Below, piece after piece: positions 25,198 to 34,198 of a DNA stretch of 64,000 nt; position 1 is the first letter of the stretch, and each line of letters begins with the position of its first letter. A model generated the notes under the pieces. That model worked only from the letters and a program-made list of their open reading frames with translations, had not been told where the DNA came from and ran no database searches. The position numbers were made by a program, and so were the translations under genes. This DNA comes from Actinobaculum suis (GTDB lineage: Bacteria > Actinomycetota > Actinomycetes > Actinomycetales > Actinomycetaceae). Location: contig NZ_FNAU01000007.1 in assembly GCF_900102025.1 (NCBI RefSeq), forward strand, positions 1 through 64,000. The letters run 5' to 3'.

Positions 25198-26352
25198 ATG
25201 CGAACGACGCCGCCCGCAGATGGCCCACACGAATCGGGCACACAGCCCGAAGCTTGGCAGGAACGCCACCTGCGCGAAGGAAGCCCGCAAGCAAATTCTC
25301 CGCAAGCCCGGCCGGGCCGCATGAAGATCGGGATTCTTTCCGCCGGAAAAGTAGGCGTGGTGCTCGGGGCGGCGCTGCGCGGTGCCGGCCATGAAATCAT
25401 CGGTGCCTATGCCGCTTCGGAAGCTTCCCAAGACCGTTTGGATGCGATGCTTCCGGGCGTGCCTGCACTCCCGATTGAAGAGGTAGTGGCCCGGGCACAA
25501 ATGGTGCTGTTGGCACTGCCCGATGACGATTTGGAAGCGATGGTTTCGGGCCTGGCCGAACTTGGTTTGTGGCGGCCCGGGCAGTTGTTGGTACACGTGG
25601 CCGGCCGTTTCGGCACGGGCGTGCTGGACGCTGCCGCCACTGCCGGTGCTCTTACCGTGGCAGTCCACCCGGCCATGACTTTCACCGGTACTTCGCTGGA
25701 CATAAAACGCCTGCTCGGATGCCCGTTCGCGGTTACTGCCCCGCCCGTATTGCTACCTATTGCGCAGGCTCTCGTAGCCGAAATCGGGGGAGAGCCTTTC
25801 ACCGTGGAAGAAGAAGACCGCCCCGCTTATCACGCGGCCCTCACGCACGGCGCTAACCATTTGGTCACGCTGGTCACCCAGGCGAAACGTCTCCTGGAAA
25901 CCGTGGGCATAGAGGATTCTTCGCAATATCTGCGCCCGCTTTTGACGGCCGCTTTGGAAGGCGCCCTCAGTAGCGGAGAGGCCGGGCTTACCGGCCCGGT
26001 AGTGCGCGGCGACGCCGAAACCATTACCGAACACCTCCACGCCCTCGATGCCCTCAATAAAACCGCGGCCTGCAACAGCCCGGCCGGCGCGGGCGCGCCT
26101 GCGGCGCCAAGCAGTACGCCCGCGGCGCAAGCCAGTGAGGGCAAGCCCGCAGCACCAAGTGATTCTGCGGGAGAAACAGCAGCTACTAGCACCGCCAAGG
26201 AAGTTGCTGGTGTGGCCAGCCCGGCAAGTTATGCTGATATTCCGCCGGTTTACCGGGCACTGTGCCGGGCCACTACCGACCGCGCGGAAGCCCGCCGGGT
26301 TTTGCGCCCCGAAGCTGCCCAGCGCATTCGCGAGTTGCTGGGCGAAGAATAG
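25198..26352 (+). CDS. Rossmann-like / DUF2520 domain protein
   Basis: N-terminal nucleotide-binding domain (GILSAGKVGVVLGAALRGAGH) followed by a DUF2520 domain (VHPAMTFTGT, LTHGANHLVTLVTQA). In many actinobacteria this gene precedes panC, and the family is annotated only as Rossmann-like; a redox role related to pantothenate or CoA is inferred from context. ATG at 25198 has GGGGAG seven bases ahead. The first 42 residues and a run of about 60 Ala/Pro/Ser residues (around 295-350) are low complexity, splitting the C-terminal helix bundle (SYADIPPVYRALCRATTDRAEARRVL). 384 residues against roughly 290 expected. Confidence 0.78.
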   Translation: MRTTPPADGPHESGTQPEAWQERHLREGSPQANSPQARPGRMKIGILSAGKVGVVLGAALRGAGHEIIGAYAASEASQDRLDAMLPGVPALPIEEVVARAQMVLLALPDDDLEAMVSGLAELGLWRPGQLLVHVAGRFGTGVLDAAATAGALTVAVHPAMTFTGTSLDIKRLLGCPFAVTAPPVLLPIAQALVAEIGGEPFTVEEEDRPAYHAALTHGANHLVTLVTQAKRLLETVGIEDSSQYLRPLLTAALEGALSSGEAGLTGPVVRGDAETITEHLHALDALNKTAACNSPAGAGAPAAPSSTPAAQASEGKPAAPSDSAGETAATSTAKEVAGVASPASYADIPPVYRALCRATTDRAEARRVLRPEAAQRIRELLGEE

Positions 26353-26384
26353 CGGCCAAAGCGCGAAGATCTAGCAAGGTGAGC
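26342..26384 (+). repeat. Partial duplication at the DUF2520 gene end
   Basis: GCGAAGAATAGCGGCCAAAGC, holding the stop, is followed by GCGAAGATCTAGCAAGG: a degenerate 21-base copy. Further GTGAGCGG motifs follow up to 26420. Confidence 0.5.
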
Positions 26385-26522
26385 GGAAAGAAGCGGCTGG
26401 GTGAGCGGGAAACTTGCGTAGGTGCGCGAGAGTAACAGGCCGGGCGTGCGGGGCGTGGCTACTGGTTGTTCTCCCGCCTACATTTTGCGCGCGCGGCGCG
26501 GCTCCGGGTTACCATATGCGGC

Positions 26523-27443
26523 GTGGTAGAGGTAATTCGCACCAAAGCGCAGTTGCGCGCTGTGCGCGCTGAGCTAACCGGTTCCGTTGGGCTTGTAATG
26601 ACGATGGGGGCGCTGCATGAAGGGCATCTTGCTCTAGTGAAAGCTGCCCTGGCACAAACCGATAACGTAATAGTTTCTATTTATGTAAACCCGCTCCAAT
26701 TCGCACCCACGGAAGATTTCGCTTCCTATCCGCGCGATCTGGAAGCCGATTGCGCCCTGCTCGATACTCTGGCGGCGCCCGCTTCCGCTCCCGCAGGTGC
26801 CGAAAAAACCGGTGTGGTGCGCGCGGTGTTCGCACCGAGCGACGCCGAAATGTATCCGCGCCAGCCCTTGGTACGGATCGACCCGGGCCCGGTTGCTACC
26901 CGTTTTGAAGGAACTACGCGGCCCACCCATTTTGCGGGCGTACTCCAAGTAGTACATAAGGTATTCAGCCTGGTAGAACCGGATATTGCTTTCTTTGGGC
27001 AAAAGGACGCGCAACAGTTAGCGCTCGTGCGCACCATGGTGGCAGATCTGGATATGCCGCTCCAAATCCACGCGGTACCAATCGTGCGGGAAGCTAGTGG
27101 CCTAGCCCGTTCTTCGCGCAATACGTATCTTTCCGCGGCAGAAAAAACTCACGCCCTTGCCCTGTTCCAAGCATTGCAAGCCGGAAGCAAAGCGGCTGCG
27201 GCCGGGGCCAGCCCGGAACAAACTTTGGCGGCCACGCGCGCAGTGCTCAGCAACGCCCCGGGGGTGCGGATCGACTACGCCGAACTCGTAGACCCGGAAA
27301 CTTTCCAGCCGCTTACCGCCCCGGAAGATTCTGTTCCTACTCCCACAGCTTTGCCGGCCCGCGGCTTGCTCATCTTGGCCGCCTATGTGGGGCCCACTCG
27401 TTTGATCGACAATATGGAGGTCACTTTTCATGCCCACGCCTAA
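26523..27443 (+). CDS. panC: Pantoate-beta-alanine ligase
   Basis: ATP-dependent joining of pantoate and beta-alanine to pantothenate. Signature MGALHEGH (ATP site) near residue 28, then [45 protein letters not shown] and the SSRNTYLSA motif. The start is GTG at 26523, giving [17 protein letters not shown], the expected N-terminus; earlier starts add an unconserved leader. Its 3' end overlaps panD by 14 bases, so the two are co-transcribed and probably coupled. Confidence 0.93.
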   Translation: MVEVIRTKAQLRAVRAELTGSVGLVMTMGALHEGHLALVKAALAQTDNVIVSIYVNPLQFAPTEDFASYPRDLEADCALLDTLAAPASAPAGAEKTGVVRAVFAPSDAEMYPRQPLVRIDPGPVATRFEGTTRPTHFAGVLQVVHKVFSLVEPDIAFFGQKDAQQLALVRTMVADLDMPLQIHAVPIVREASGLARSSRNTYLSAAEKTHALALFQALQAGSKAAAAGASPEQTLAATRAVLSNAPGVRIDYAELVDPETFQPLTAPEDSVPTPTALPARGLLILAAYVGPTRLIDNMEVTFHAHA

Positions 27444-28059
27444 AAACAGTGCTACTAACTCCGCCGCATTTTCCACCACGCCGGAAGAAGTGCTGGTTGC
27501 GGCATCCGTTGCGGCACCGGTGGTGGCATCGGCTGCGGCAGCAGTTACGACGCCGGAAGCACCAGTTGCTACGCCGGAAACTGCGGCTGCCGCACCGGCT
27601 GGCGCAGCTAGTTCGACCGGCGTGCGGTGGCGCCGGATGATGACGGGCAAAATCCATCGCGCCACGGTTACCGGCGCAGACCTGAACTATGTAGGGTCGA
27701 TTACGATCGACTCCGATCTGCTCACGGCGGCCGATATTTTGCCGGGCGAGGCGGTAGACGTCGTCGACATTGCGAACGGAAACCGGCTCACTACGTACGC
27801 GATACCCGGAGAACCGGGAAGTGGGATCATTAACGTCAATGGTGCCGCCGCGCATCTCGTAGAACGCGGCGACCTAGTAATTATCATTGCGTATTCGCAG
27901 CTCGAAGACGCCGTGGCACGGAGCTACGAGCCGCGCGTGGTTTTCGTGGACGGCGCGAATCGCGAAATTGAACGCGGGGCAGAACCCGGCCAAGTACCGG
28001 CAGGAAACACGGCAGGCCTGCACTCTTCCGGGATTAGTTTCGCTGCCGCCCGCGCCTAA
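27430..28059 (+). CDS. panD: Aspartate 1-decarboxylase with an Ala-rich N-terminal extension
   Basis: Pyruvoyl-dependent enzyme making beta-alanine from aspartate. The proenzyme cleaves itself between Gly89 and Ser90 (YVGSITID), giving a pyruvoyl group. The core [21 protein letters not shown] and the later [14 protein letters not shown] are typical. Normal PanD starts just before [11 protein letters not shown]; here 69 extra residues rich in Ala/Val/Thr/Pro precede it. The start at 27430 is supported by GGAGG nine bases upstream inside panC, while the Met at 27637 has no good ribosome site. The extension is therefore likely real. panC and panD together supply pantothenate. Confidence 0.9.
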   Translation: MPTPKNSATNSAAFSTTPEEVLVAASVAAPVVASAAAAVTTPEAPVATPETAAAAPAGAASSTGVRWRRMMTGKIHRATVTGADLNYVGSITIDSDLLTAADILPGEAVDVVDIANGNRLTTYAIPGEPGSGIINVNGAAAHLVERGDLVIIIAYSQLEDAVARSYEPRVVFVDGANREIERGAEPGQVPAGNTAGLHSSGISFAAARA

Positions 28060-28403
28060 CATTCATCGGCCGGAGCCATGCTAGCGCCTGCCGGAACCAT
28101 GCTAGCGCCTGCTGGAACCGTGCTAGCGCCTGCCGGAACCATGCTAGGTAAGGGCTACCCGGGAGGGGCGCGGGAAAAGTGGGTAGAGAAGATCTGCTTT
28201 TGGCCGCGTTTTGGACCGCCCCGGGGTGTGGGAGGGGCATGTTTACCGAGTGCGCGCTCGGCAAACGCAGGAGTGCGCGCTGGCGTACAACTGGGAGTAC
28301 GTGCGCGAGTACATGTGGGAGCACGAGCGCGAGTACGTGATTTTGCCAGCGGGTGGCCGCGGCTTTCCAGCGAGTTAGCACGCCACCAGGTACCCTAGGA
28401 AGC
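28060..28403. other. panD-lysS intergenic region
   Basis: 344 bases. It begins with the 21-bp array at 28070-28147. A second weaker repetitive stretch of GCGCGAGTACGTG-like units lies near 28270-28340. lysS regulatory sequence must be at the right end. No terminator hairpin was seen for panD. Confidence 0.4.
28070..28147 (+). repeat. 21-bp tandem repeat after panD
   Basis: Three full copies and one partial copy of CCGGAACCATGCTAGCGCCTG with one or two changes each. Each contains GCTAGC and so a TAG triplet. It starts 11 bases after the panD stop. Confidence 0.9.
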
Positions 28404-29993
28404 GTGACTACGAACGAATCCGAATCCACATTGAAGAACGCACCAGATCAGGTGCCTGGCGTGGACCTTGCCGAGGTGGCGGGGGTCCTTGGTGATGATG
28501 CGCCGGAGCAGATCCGTAACCGGATGGCCAAACGTGAACGGCTGTTGGCGGAGGGTACGGATCCGTACCCGGCAGAGGTGCCGATTACGGCGACTATCCC
28601 GCAGGTGCGGGAGAAGTATGCGAATCTGGAGCCGGGTGAAGAGCTCACGGATACGGATATTGGCATCGCGGGCCGGGTAATGTTGCAGCGTTCGGGCGGC
28701 AAGATTGCTTTTGCGACTTTGCAAGATGGGCCGGGTAACCGTATCCAAGTGTTGTTGAGCTTGGCGAATGTGGGCAAGGAACGTTTGGACGATTTCAAGC
28801 ACGATGTGGATCTGGGCGATTTCATTTTCGTGCGCGGCTATGCCGGGGCTTCCAAGCGCGGAGAGCTGTCGATTTTTGCGCGGGAATGGCAGATGGCTTC
28901 GAAAGCGATCCGCCCCTTGCCTAAGGTGTACAAGAATGAGGCGGGGGAGGATGTTTCCCTGTCTGAAGAGTCGCGGGTGCGTTTGCGGCACTTGGATTTG
29001 ATTACGCGTCCGCAGGCGCGGGATATGGTGCGTTTGCGGGCCGGGGTAATGAAGTCTTTGCGCGCGAATTTTGATCGGCGTGGATATACGGAAATTGAAA
29101 CCCCGATTTTGCAGACTTTGCATGGTGGGGCATCCGCTCGCCCGTTCGTGACGCACATTAACGCGTATAATCAGGATCTGTATTTGCGGATTGCGACCGA
29201 GCTGTATTTGAAGCGGGCCGTGGTAGGCGGAATTGACCGCGTGTTCGAAATCGGGCGCAATTTCCGCAATGAGGGCGCTGATTCCACCCATTCGCCCGAG
29301 TTCACCTCGCTGGAATGCTACGAGGCATACGCGACTTATGATGTGATGGCGGATCTGACGCAGGACCTAGTGCAGCAGGCAGCTTTGGACACTTTGGGCA
29401 CCTTGCAGGTTACTTTGGCGGACGGTACCGAATACGATCTTTCGGGCCAGTGGCGCAAGATTGATTTGTATGAAACGGTTTCGCAGTGTTTGGGTGAGGA
29501 AGTAACGGTAGAAACACCGCGGAAAACCCTCGAGAAGTATGCCGAAAAGCACGATATTTCGGTGGCGCCGTATTGGGTTCCCGGCAAGATCGTGGAAGAA
29601 CTATTCGAAGAACTGTACGGCGACCAGCTGTATGAACCGACCTTCGTCTACGATTTCCCGGAAGATACGTCTCCGCTTACCCGTCCGCATCGCACCAAGC
29701 CCGGGGTTACAGAAAAGTGGGATTTGTATGTGCGGGGTATGGAACTGGGCACGGCCTACTCAGAATTGGCCGATCCGGTAATCCAACGCCAACGCTTGAC
29801 CCAACAGTCTTTGGAAGCGGCCAAGGGCGATCCGGAAGCCATGCAGCTAGACGAAGACTTCATCGAAGCTCTAGAACAGGGCTTCCCACCCACCGGTGGC
29901 ATGGGGATGGGGATCGACCGGCTGCTCACCGCCTTCACCGGCCTGGGCATTCGGGAAACCATTACCTTCCCCTTCATTAAACCCAGCGCCTAA
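28404..29993 (+). CDS. lysS: Lysyl-tRNA synthetase, class II
   Basis: Charges tRNA(Lys). N-terminal OB-fold (VREKYANLEPGEELTDTDIGIAGRVMLQRSGGKIAFATLQDG) followed by the class II core: motif 1 around RAGVMKSLRANFDRRGYTEIETPIL, motif 2 FRNEGADSTHSPEFTSLE and motif 3 GGMGMGIDRLLTAFTG. GTG at 28404 has AGGAAG just upstream and yields 529 residues with a short acidic leader; a little longer than typical LysS. It appears to be a single-gene unit, with a terminator at 30036. Confidence 0.95.
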   Translation: MTTNESESTLKNAPDQVPGVDLAEVAGVLGDDAPEQIRNRMAKRERLLAEGTDPYPAEVPITATIPQVREKYANLEPGEELTDTDIGIAGRVMLQRSGGKIAFATLQDGPGNRIQVLLSLANVGKERLDDFKHDVDLGDFIFVRGYAGASKRGELSIFAREWQMASKAIRPLPKVYKNEAGEDVSLSEESRVRLRHLDLITRPQARDMVRLRAGVMKSLRANFDRRGYTEIETPILQTLHGGASARPFVTHINAYNQDLYLRIATELYLKRAVVGGIDRVFEIGRNFRNEGADSTHSPEFTSLECYEAYATYDVMADLTQDLVQQAALDTLGTLQVTLADGTEYDLSGQWRKIDLYETVSQCLGEEVTVETPRKTLEKYAEKHDISVAPYWVPGKIVEELFEELYGDQLYEPTFVYDFPEDTSPLTRPHRTKPGVTEKWDLYVRGMELGTAYSELADPVIQRQRLTQQSLEAAKGDPEAMQLDEDFIEALEQGFPPTGGMGMGIDRLLTAFTGLGIRETITFPFIKPSA

Positions 29994-30035
29994 ATTTGCT
30001 ACGGCCGCAGTACTTGCAACGGCCCGAACTAAACA

Positions 30036-30071
30036 CGCCGCGCCGCGGCAGAACCAAGCCGCGGCGCGGCG
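30036..30071 (+). terminator. Strong terminator after lysS
   Basis: A perfect 14-bp stem CGCCGCGCCGCGGC with loop AGAACCAA and complement, followed by CTGTATTTA. Confidence 0.8.
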
Positions 30072-30111
30072 CTGTATTTAAGGTCCCCGGTTGCGGGTCG
30101 CTTTGAAAAAC

Positions 30112-30131
30112 TGTCCACCTGGGGGTGGACA
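30112..30131. promoter_or_regulatory. Palindromic operator candidate before the export operon
   Basis: TGTCCACC, TGGG, GGTGGACA: perfect 8-bp arms. It lies 106 bases before the adaptor gene start, after the lysS terminator, and AT-rich ATAATATATTT follows 30 bases downstream. Repressor operators of the TetR or GntR type look like this. No regulator gene is adjacent, and no T run follows as for a terminator. Confidence 0.4.
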
Positions 30132-30237
30132 AAGCGAATGAAAAAGTGACCGGGAAGATAATATATTTGGGTTGATGTGTGAAGGCGATCAAGCCACTTG
30201 TTTTTGGTTGGGTCGCGCTCGGACCGAGGGAGGTCTC

Positions 30238-31290
30238 ATGGAAGCTCACCCAAAACGAACCCTAATATTCCAGATCCTGAAAATAATTATTGCGGCGGTG
30301 ATCGCGGTTGCCCTGGTGAAATTCGCCTTCTTCCCCAATCAGGAAAAAGCCCCGCCGGTGGTGGCACAAGGCAAGTTCACGAACCCGACCGTTAGTGCTT
30401 ATACGGCAGATATTGACAATACGCTGAAACTTGATGCGCGGGTGCTACGGGACGAATCGCGCCCGGTGAAGGCCACCGAATCCGGTAAGGTAACGCATTT
30501 TTATGTGAACTCGGGAGCGGAAGTTAGTGAGGGGCAAAATATTTTGCAACTCACGCAAACTAATGTTGAACAGGTAGAGGTAGAGGTGCCCGTGCCGGGC
30601 GATCCGGATGATCCGTATGCGGCACCGGGTTCGACGACGCAGCTCCAAGAACGCACCACCGAAAAGTACATCAATATTAAGGCCCCGGCAGCCGGCAAGC
30701 TCAACCTTGACGTTTTGCAGGGCCAAGAAGTCCAGCTTGGCGAGGTGATCGGCCAGATTGTGCCGGCCACTTTCCACGCGGAAGTTTCGATCACCCCGGA
30801 CCAGCTTTATGGGTTAGAGCAGCTGCCTGGGGAAGCGACCGTGGCAATTAAGGACGGCCCGGCACCGTTTACCTGCACCGGCCTGCAAACTATAACGGCT
30901 TCTGCCGGTAGTAGATCGGGCGTGCCCGGCTTGGATTCGACCCAGGGCGGCCCCGGCAAGGAAGCTACCGGTTCGAACCCGCAACTGCGGTGCGCGATCC
31001 CGGCCGAGCAGCAAGTGTATGACGGTATTTCCGCGAAGCTTGAAATCGCGGGGCAGAATGCTACCGGCGTGCTCGTAGTCCCGGTTTCCGCGGTAGAAGG
31101 CCGCTACCGGGAAGGGATTGTATACATCCCCGGCCCGGAAGGTAAGAAACCCGAAAAGCGAACCGTGGGTTTGGGCATTACGGACGGAAAGATTATTCAG
31201 ATCACTTCCGGTTTGGAAGAGGGCGAAGAAATTTTGCAATTCGTGCCTTCCGCGGAAGAAAATGAGCGCCCGCAGGGCCCCATGTTCTAG
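30238..31290 (+). CDS. MacA-like periplasmic adaptor / HlyD-family protein
   Basis: Membrane-anchored adaptor of a MacB-type ABC exporter. One N-terminal helix (residues 10-30) is followed by a biotinyl-lipoyl-like domain (KATESGKVTHFYVNSGAEVSEGQ) split by a short hairpin, a second half (KAPAAGKLNLDVLQGQEVQLGEVIGQI), and a C-terminal beta domain with VPVSAVEGR. ATG at 30238 follows GAGGGAGG; earlier in-frame Mets lack such a site. The ATP-binding subunit and permease follow in one operon. In Gram-positive bacteria such systems export peptides or drugs; the substrate is unknown. Confidence 0.85.
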   Translation: MEAHPKRTLIFQILKIIIAAVIAVALVKFAFFPNQEKAPPVVAQGKFTNPTVSAYTADIDNTLKLDARVLRDESRPVKATESGKVTHFYVNSGAEVSEGQNILQLTQTNVEQVEVEVPVPGDPDDPYAAPGSTTQLQERTTEKYINIKAPAAGKLNLDVLQGQEVQLGEVIGQIVPATFHAEVSITPDQLYGLEQLPGEATVAIKDGPAPFTCTGLQTITASAGSRSGVPGLDSTQGGPGKEATGSNPQLRCAIPAEQQVYDGISAKLEIAGQNATGVLVVPVSAVEGRYREGIVYIPGPEGKKPEKRTVGLGITDGKIIQITSGLEEGEEILQFVPSAEENERPQGPMF

Positions 31291-31307
31291 GCAAGGAGCT
31301 GATAAAC

Positions 31308-32195
31308 ATGGCGTTACAGCCGCCTTTGCTTAACATGTGGGAAATAACCCGCACAGTGACTTTACAGAACGGCAACCCTTTGCCGATTCTCAAGGGCGTG
31401 AATCTGCAGGTGAATGCCGGCGATCACGTGGCTGTTGTGGGGCAGTCTGGTACCGGAAAAACGACGCTGCTCAATATTATTGGCATGCTCGATTTGCCCG
31501 ATGGTGGCTACTACGAATACGAAGGGCGTTCGGTGGCCGGGCTTTCGGAATCGCAGCGCGCGCATTTGCGCGGCGAGATTTTCGGTTTCGTATTCCAGCA
31601 GTTCAATTTGTTCCCTACCCGAAACGCAGTGGATAACGTAGCCGTGCCTCTCCTGTATTCGGATACCGCGCGGATTATGCAACGCCGCCGGCTCGCCGCA
31701 GAAATGTTAGACCGTGTTGGTTTAGGGGACCGGTTGGATGCTATGCCCGGCCATCTTTCGGGCGGGGAACAGCAACGCGTGGCTATTGCGCGGGCTTTGG
31801 TACGCCGCCCGAAAGTGATTCTGGCCGATGAACCTACCGGGGCTTTGGACGTAAACACCGGTGCCCTGGTAATGGACCTGCTCGAAGAAGTGGCCGCGGA
31901 AACCAATGCGGCGCTCGTGGTGATCACGCACGACCCAACGGTGGCAGCCCGCGCCAAAACTGTTTACGAAATTGCGGACGGCGTGCTCCACTCCGGTGGC
32001 GCGCCCATTCAGCGGGCCCTTGCAGCCATGCACGAAATAAGCGGGCAACAAGCACAGCCGCCGGCAGCGCCAGCCGCCGGCGTAGAACCCGGGGCAAGGC
32101 AAGGAGCTGAACTCGGGACTGAAACCGGGGATGAGTACGGGGCTGGACGCGGGGCTGAACCCGGGGCAGAGCGAGGGGAGACGAGCAATGGGTAG
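31308..32195 (+). CDS. MacB-type ABC transporter, ATP-binding subunit
   Basis: Walker [14 protein letters not shown]-loop [10 protein letters not shown], signature [16 protein letters not shown], Walker [13 protein letters not shown] and switch His in VITHDP are all present in the first 225 residues. This is the MacB/LolD/FtsE class. AAGGAG is eight bases before the ATG. The last 60 residues are Ala/Pro/Gly/Glu repeats ([10 protein letters not shown] and similar) absent from the family. The stop overlaps the permease start by eight bases. Confidence 0.9.
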   Translation: MALQPPLLNMWEITRTVTLQNGNPLPILKGVNLQVNAGDHVAVVGQSGTGKTTLLNIIGMLDLPDGGYYEYEGRSVAGLSESQRAHLRGEIFGFVFQQFNLFPTRNAVDNVAVPLLYSDTARIMQRRRLAAEMLDRVGLGDRLDAMPGHLSGGEQQRVAIARALVRRPKVILADEPTGALDVNTGALVMDLLEEVAAETNAALVVITHDPTVAARAKTVYEIADGVLHSGGAPIQRALAAMHEISGQQAQPPAAPAAGVEPGARQGAELGTETGDEYGAGRGAEPGAERGETSNG

Positions 32196-33975
32196 GATAC
32201 TCGGCGCTCTGGTAGAAGCTTGGGAAGAGATCCGCATTAACCGGATGCGGCTGATTCTTTCCCTGGTGGGCGTGGCCGTGGCCGTATGGGCGATGGCTAC
32301 CGTGCTTTCGATCGGTTCGTATATTTCTAAGGCGGCGGAGCTATCGCAGGCGGACTTTGCTGGCCGTTCGGGAACCATCGGGATTTCGGCCAACCACATG
32401 GGAGATGCTCCAGAAGGTGAGGACTACGAGAACAAACTCCCGTTTATGTTTGATCCGGCGCTGACTGGCGAGTCCGTGCAAGGCGAAAATCCGTTGGAAC
32501 GCATGATGGAAGGCCCGCGGGAAGATCCTTTCGGCCAGGCCACGAAGGTTATGGCGGAAGAAGCTGGCGCCAATTATTGGACCCGGCAACTCGGCTTCTC
32601 CATGTACCTAGAAGCTCCCGGAATGCCCGTGTGCACGGGCGATCAAATGAATCCCTTCGGTGGCATGATGGGCGAGCCCGGCATGATGGGTGAAGGAAGC
32701 GCCGAGGGCGAAGGTAGCGCCGAGGGCGAAGCCGATGTGGAAGCCCTGGGAGGCGGCGAAAATGTTCCGGCGAGCGGCGGCGGGCCCGGTGCGGAGAACA
32801 GCAGCGAAGTTGGCGCGGAAAACGGCGCCGGGCCGGAAGGCGCCGGGCCGGAAGACGGCGGGCTGGAAGGTGCCGAATCCAGTATGGAAGCTGCCGGCAT
32901 AGCCGGTCCGGCTGGTCCCTTTGTGGGCGGCGACGCCGGCGACCCCGGTGACCCCGGATTTGGTGCGGGCGGGATCGGCACCTTGGAAAATCCGGCGGAT
33001 ATCGGGGTCGCGAATATGGATATGCTGAGTTTTTCGAGCGTGCCAGATTATTCGGCTGCCCAGCCCGGCGAGGTAGTGCTCGCGGCCGGCGCGTGCATGG
33101 ATCAAACCGCGGATATTCGCGGCGTAGACCCGAACTATTTCACGATTTATGGCAAGCGGCTAATCGCGGGCCGGCTGCTCACGGAAGCCGATGCGGACCT
33201 GCAAATGAACCCGGCGGTGATTAGCGAAAAGCTGTGGAACCAGATGGGCCGGCCCAACCTGGAACTGCATCCACAAGTAGAAATGTACGGCAAGAACATG
33301 CCGCGTTTCACGGTGGTAGGGGTGATTGCGAACGCGAGTCCTTTCGATATGCCTTTGCTAACGACGCCGTACGACGCGCTCGTGCAAGTAGCGCCGAAAA
33401 CCAAGCTGGATACGGCGGAGTGGAAATTCAATGTGATGGTGCCCGAAGGTACGGAAAAGGCAAACCTGAAGGTTATCCATTCCGTGGTGAAAGGCCAGCT
33501 GGGCAAAAACTGGAATGTGCAAGATGATTGGGCAAGTTCGTCCAACTGGGCGGCAGATAATTACAATTCGGGCCTCACGAAAGCAATTTCGATTATTGGC
33601 GGGATTGTGATTCTGCTCGGTGCTTTCGGCCTGCTCACGGTTTCGATTATTACGGTACAGGCGCGGGTACGGGAGATCGGGATTAGAAGATCTATGGGGG
33701 CTTCGGCCCGGCGGATCTTCACCTCTACTTTCCTAGAATCCGTGGTGGCCACTACCGTGGCCGGAGTGGTGGGCGTTATCGCCTCTATCCTCACCATCAG
33801 ATTCCTACCCGTAAACGAGATTCTCCAGCTAGGTATAGACACCGCGGAGGTGGGCTACCCGCTTTCGGCAGCCTTCCTCGGCGTCGTAATATCCGCAGGC
33901 GTAGGTGCACTGTGCGGGATTATTCCCGCCACCATAGCCGTGCGAATCAAACCCATCGACGCCATCCGCTTCTAA
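32188..33975 (+). CDS. MacB-type ABC transporter permease (FtsX family)
   Basis: Integral membrane subunit: helix 1 at residues 23-45, a large extracytoplasmic domain (MacB_PCD), and the three-helix FtsX region from about residue 465, with VQARVREIGIRRSMGASARRI joining helices 2 and 3. ATG at 32188 follows GAGGGGAG. The extracytoplasmic part carries an insertion of about 140 Gly/Glu/Ala/Met-rich residues (around 150-290) before VPDYSAAQPGEVVLAAGACMD. 595 residues against roughly 400 for the family. It completes the adaptor-ATPase-permease operon, which ends at the terminator at 34022. Confidence 0.88.
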   Translation: MGRILGALVEAWEEIRINRMRLILSLVGVAVAVWAMATVLSIGSYISKAAELSQADFAGRSGTIGISANHMGDAPEGEDYENKLPFMFDPALTGESVQGENPLERMMEGPREDPFGQATKVMAEEAGANYWTRQLGFSMYLEAPGMPVCTGDQMNPFGGMMGEPGMMGEGSAEGEGSAEGEADVEALGGGENVPASGGGPGAENSSEVGAENGAGPEGAGPEDGGLEGAESSMEAAGIAGPAGPFVGGDAGDPGDPGFGAGGIGTLENPADIGVANMDMLSFSSVPDYSAAQPGEVVLAAGACMDQTADIRGVDPNYFTIYGKRLIAGRLLTEADADLQMNPAVISEKLWNQMGRPNLELHPQVEMYGKNMPRFTVVGVIANASPFDMPLLTTPYDALVQVAPKTKLDTAEWKFNVMVPEGTEKANLKVIHSVVKGQLGKNWNVQDDWASSSNWAADNYNSGLTKAISIIGGIVILLGAFGLLTVSIITVQARVREIGIRRSMGASARRIFTSTFLESVVATTVAGVVGVIASILTIRFLPVNEILQLGIDTAEVGYPLSAAFLGVVISAGVGALCGIIPATIAVRIKPIDAIRF

Positions 33976-34021
33976 CCAGCGGTGCCAGAGGCACCGCCAC
34001 GCAAGCCGTCTTGAATGGCAG

Positions 34022-34059
34022 AAGGCCCGGTATAGCGTTACGACGCTATACCGGGCCTT
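34022..34059 (+). terminator. Strong terminator after the export operon
   Basis: AAGGCCCGGTATAGCGT, loop TACG, and its exact 17-bp complement, followed by ATTGGCTTTG. Between convergent genes; may act both ways. Confidence 0.88.
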
Positions 34060-34078
34060 ATTGGCTTTGCTAGCTTTG

Positions 34079-34198
34079 TCGCACGCTTTGCTACCAGCCT
34101 TGCTACCCGCCTTGCTGCCTGCCTTGCCGCACGCTTTGTTGCTAGCTTTGCTGCCCGCTTTGCTACCCGCCTTGTTGCACGCTTTGTTGCCTGCCGAA
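34079..34198 (-). repeat. 12-bp tandem array crossing the amidotransferase stop codon
   Basis: Ten contiguous 12-base units such as CTACCCGCCTTG, TTGCACGCTTTG and CTGCCCGCTTTG. The last three lie in the gene's final codons, the stop TAG is part of unit CTACCCGCCTTG at 34163-34174, and the other seven continue downstream. In-frame TAGs recur in other copies. Confidence 0.88.
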
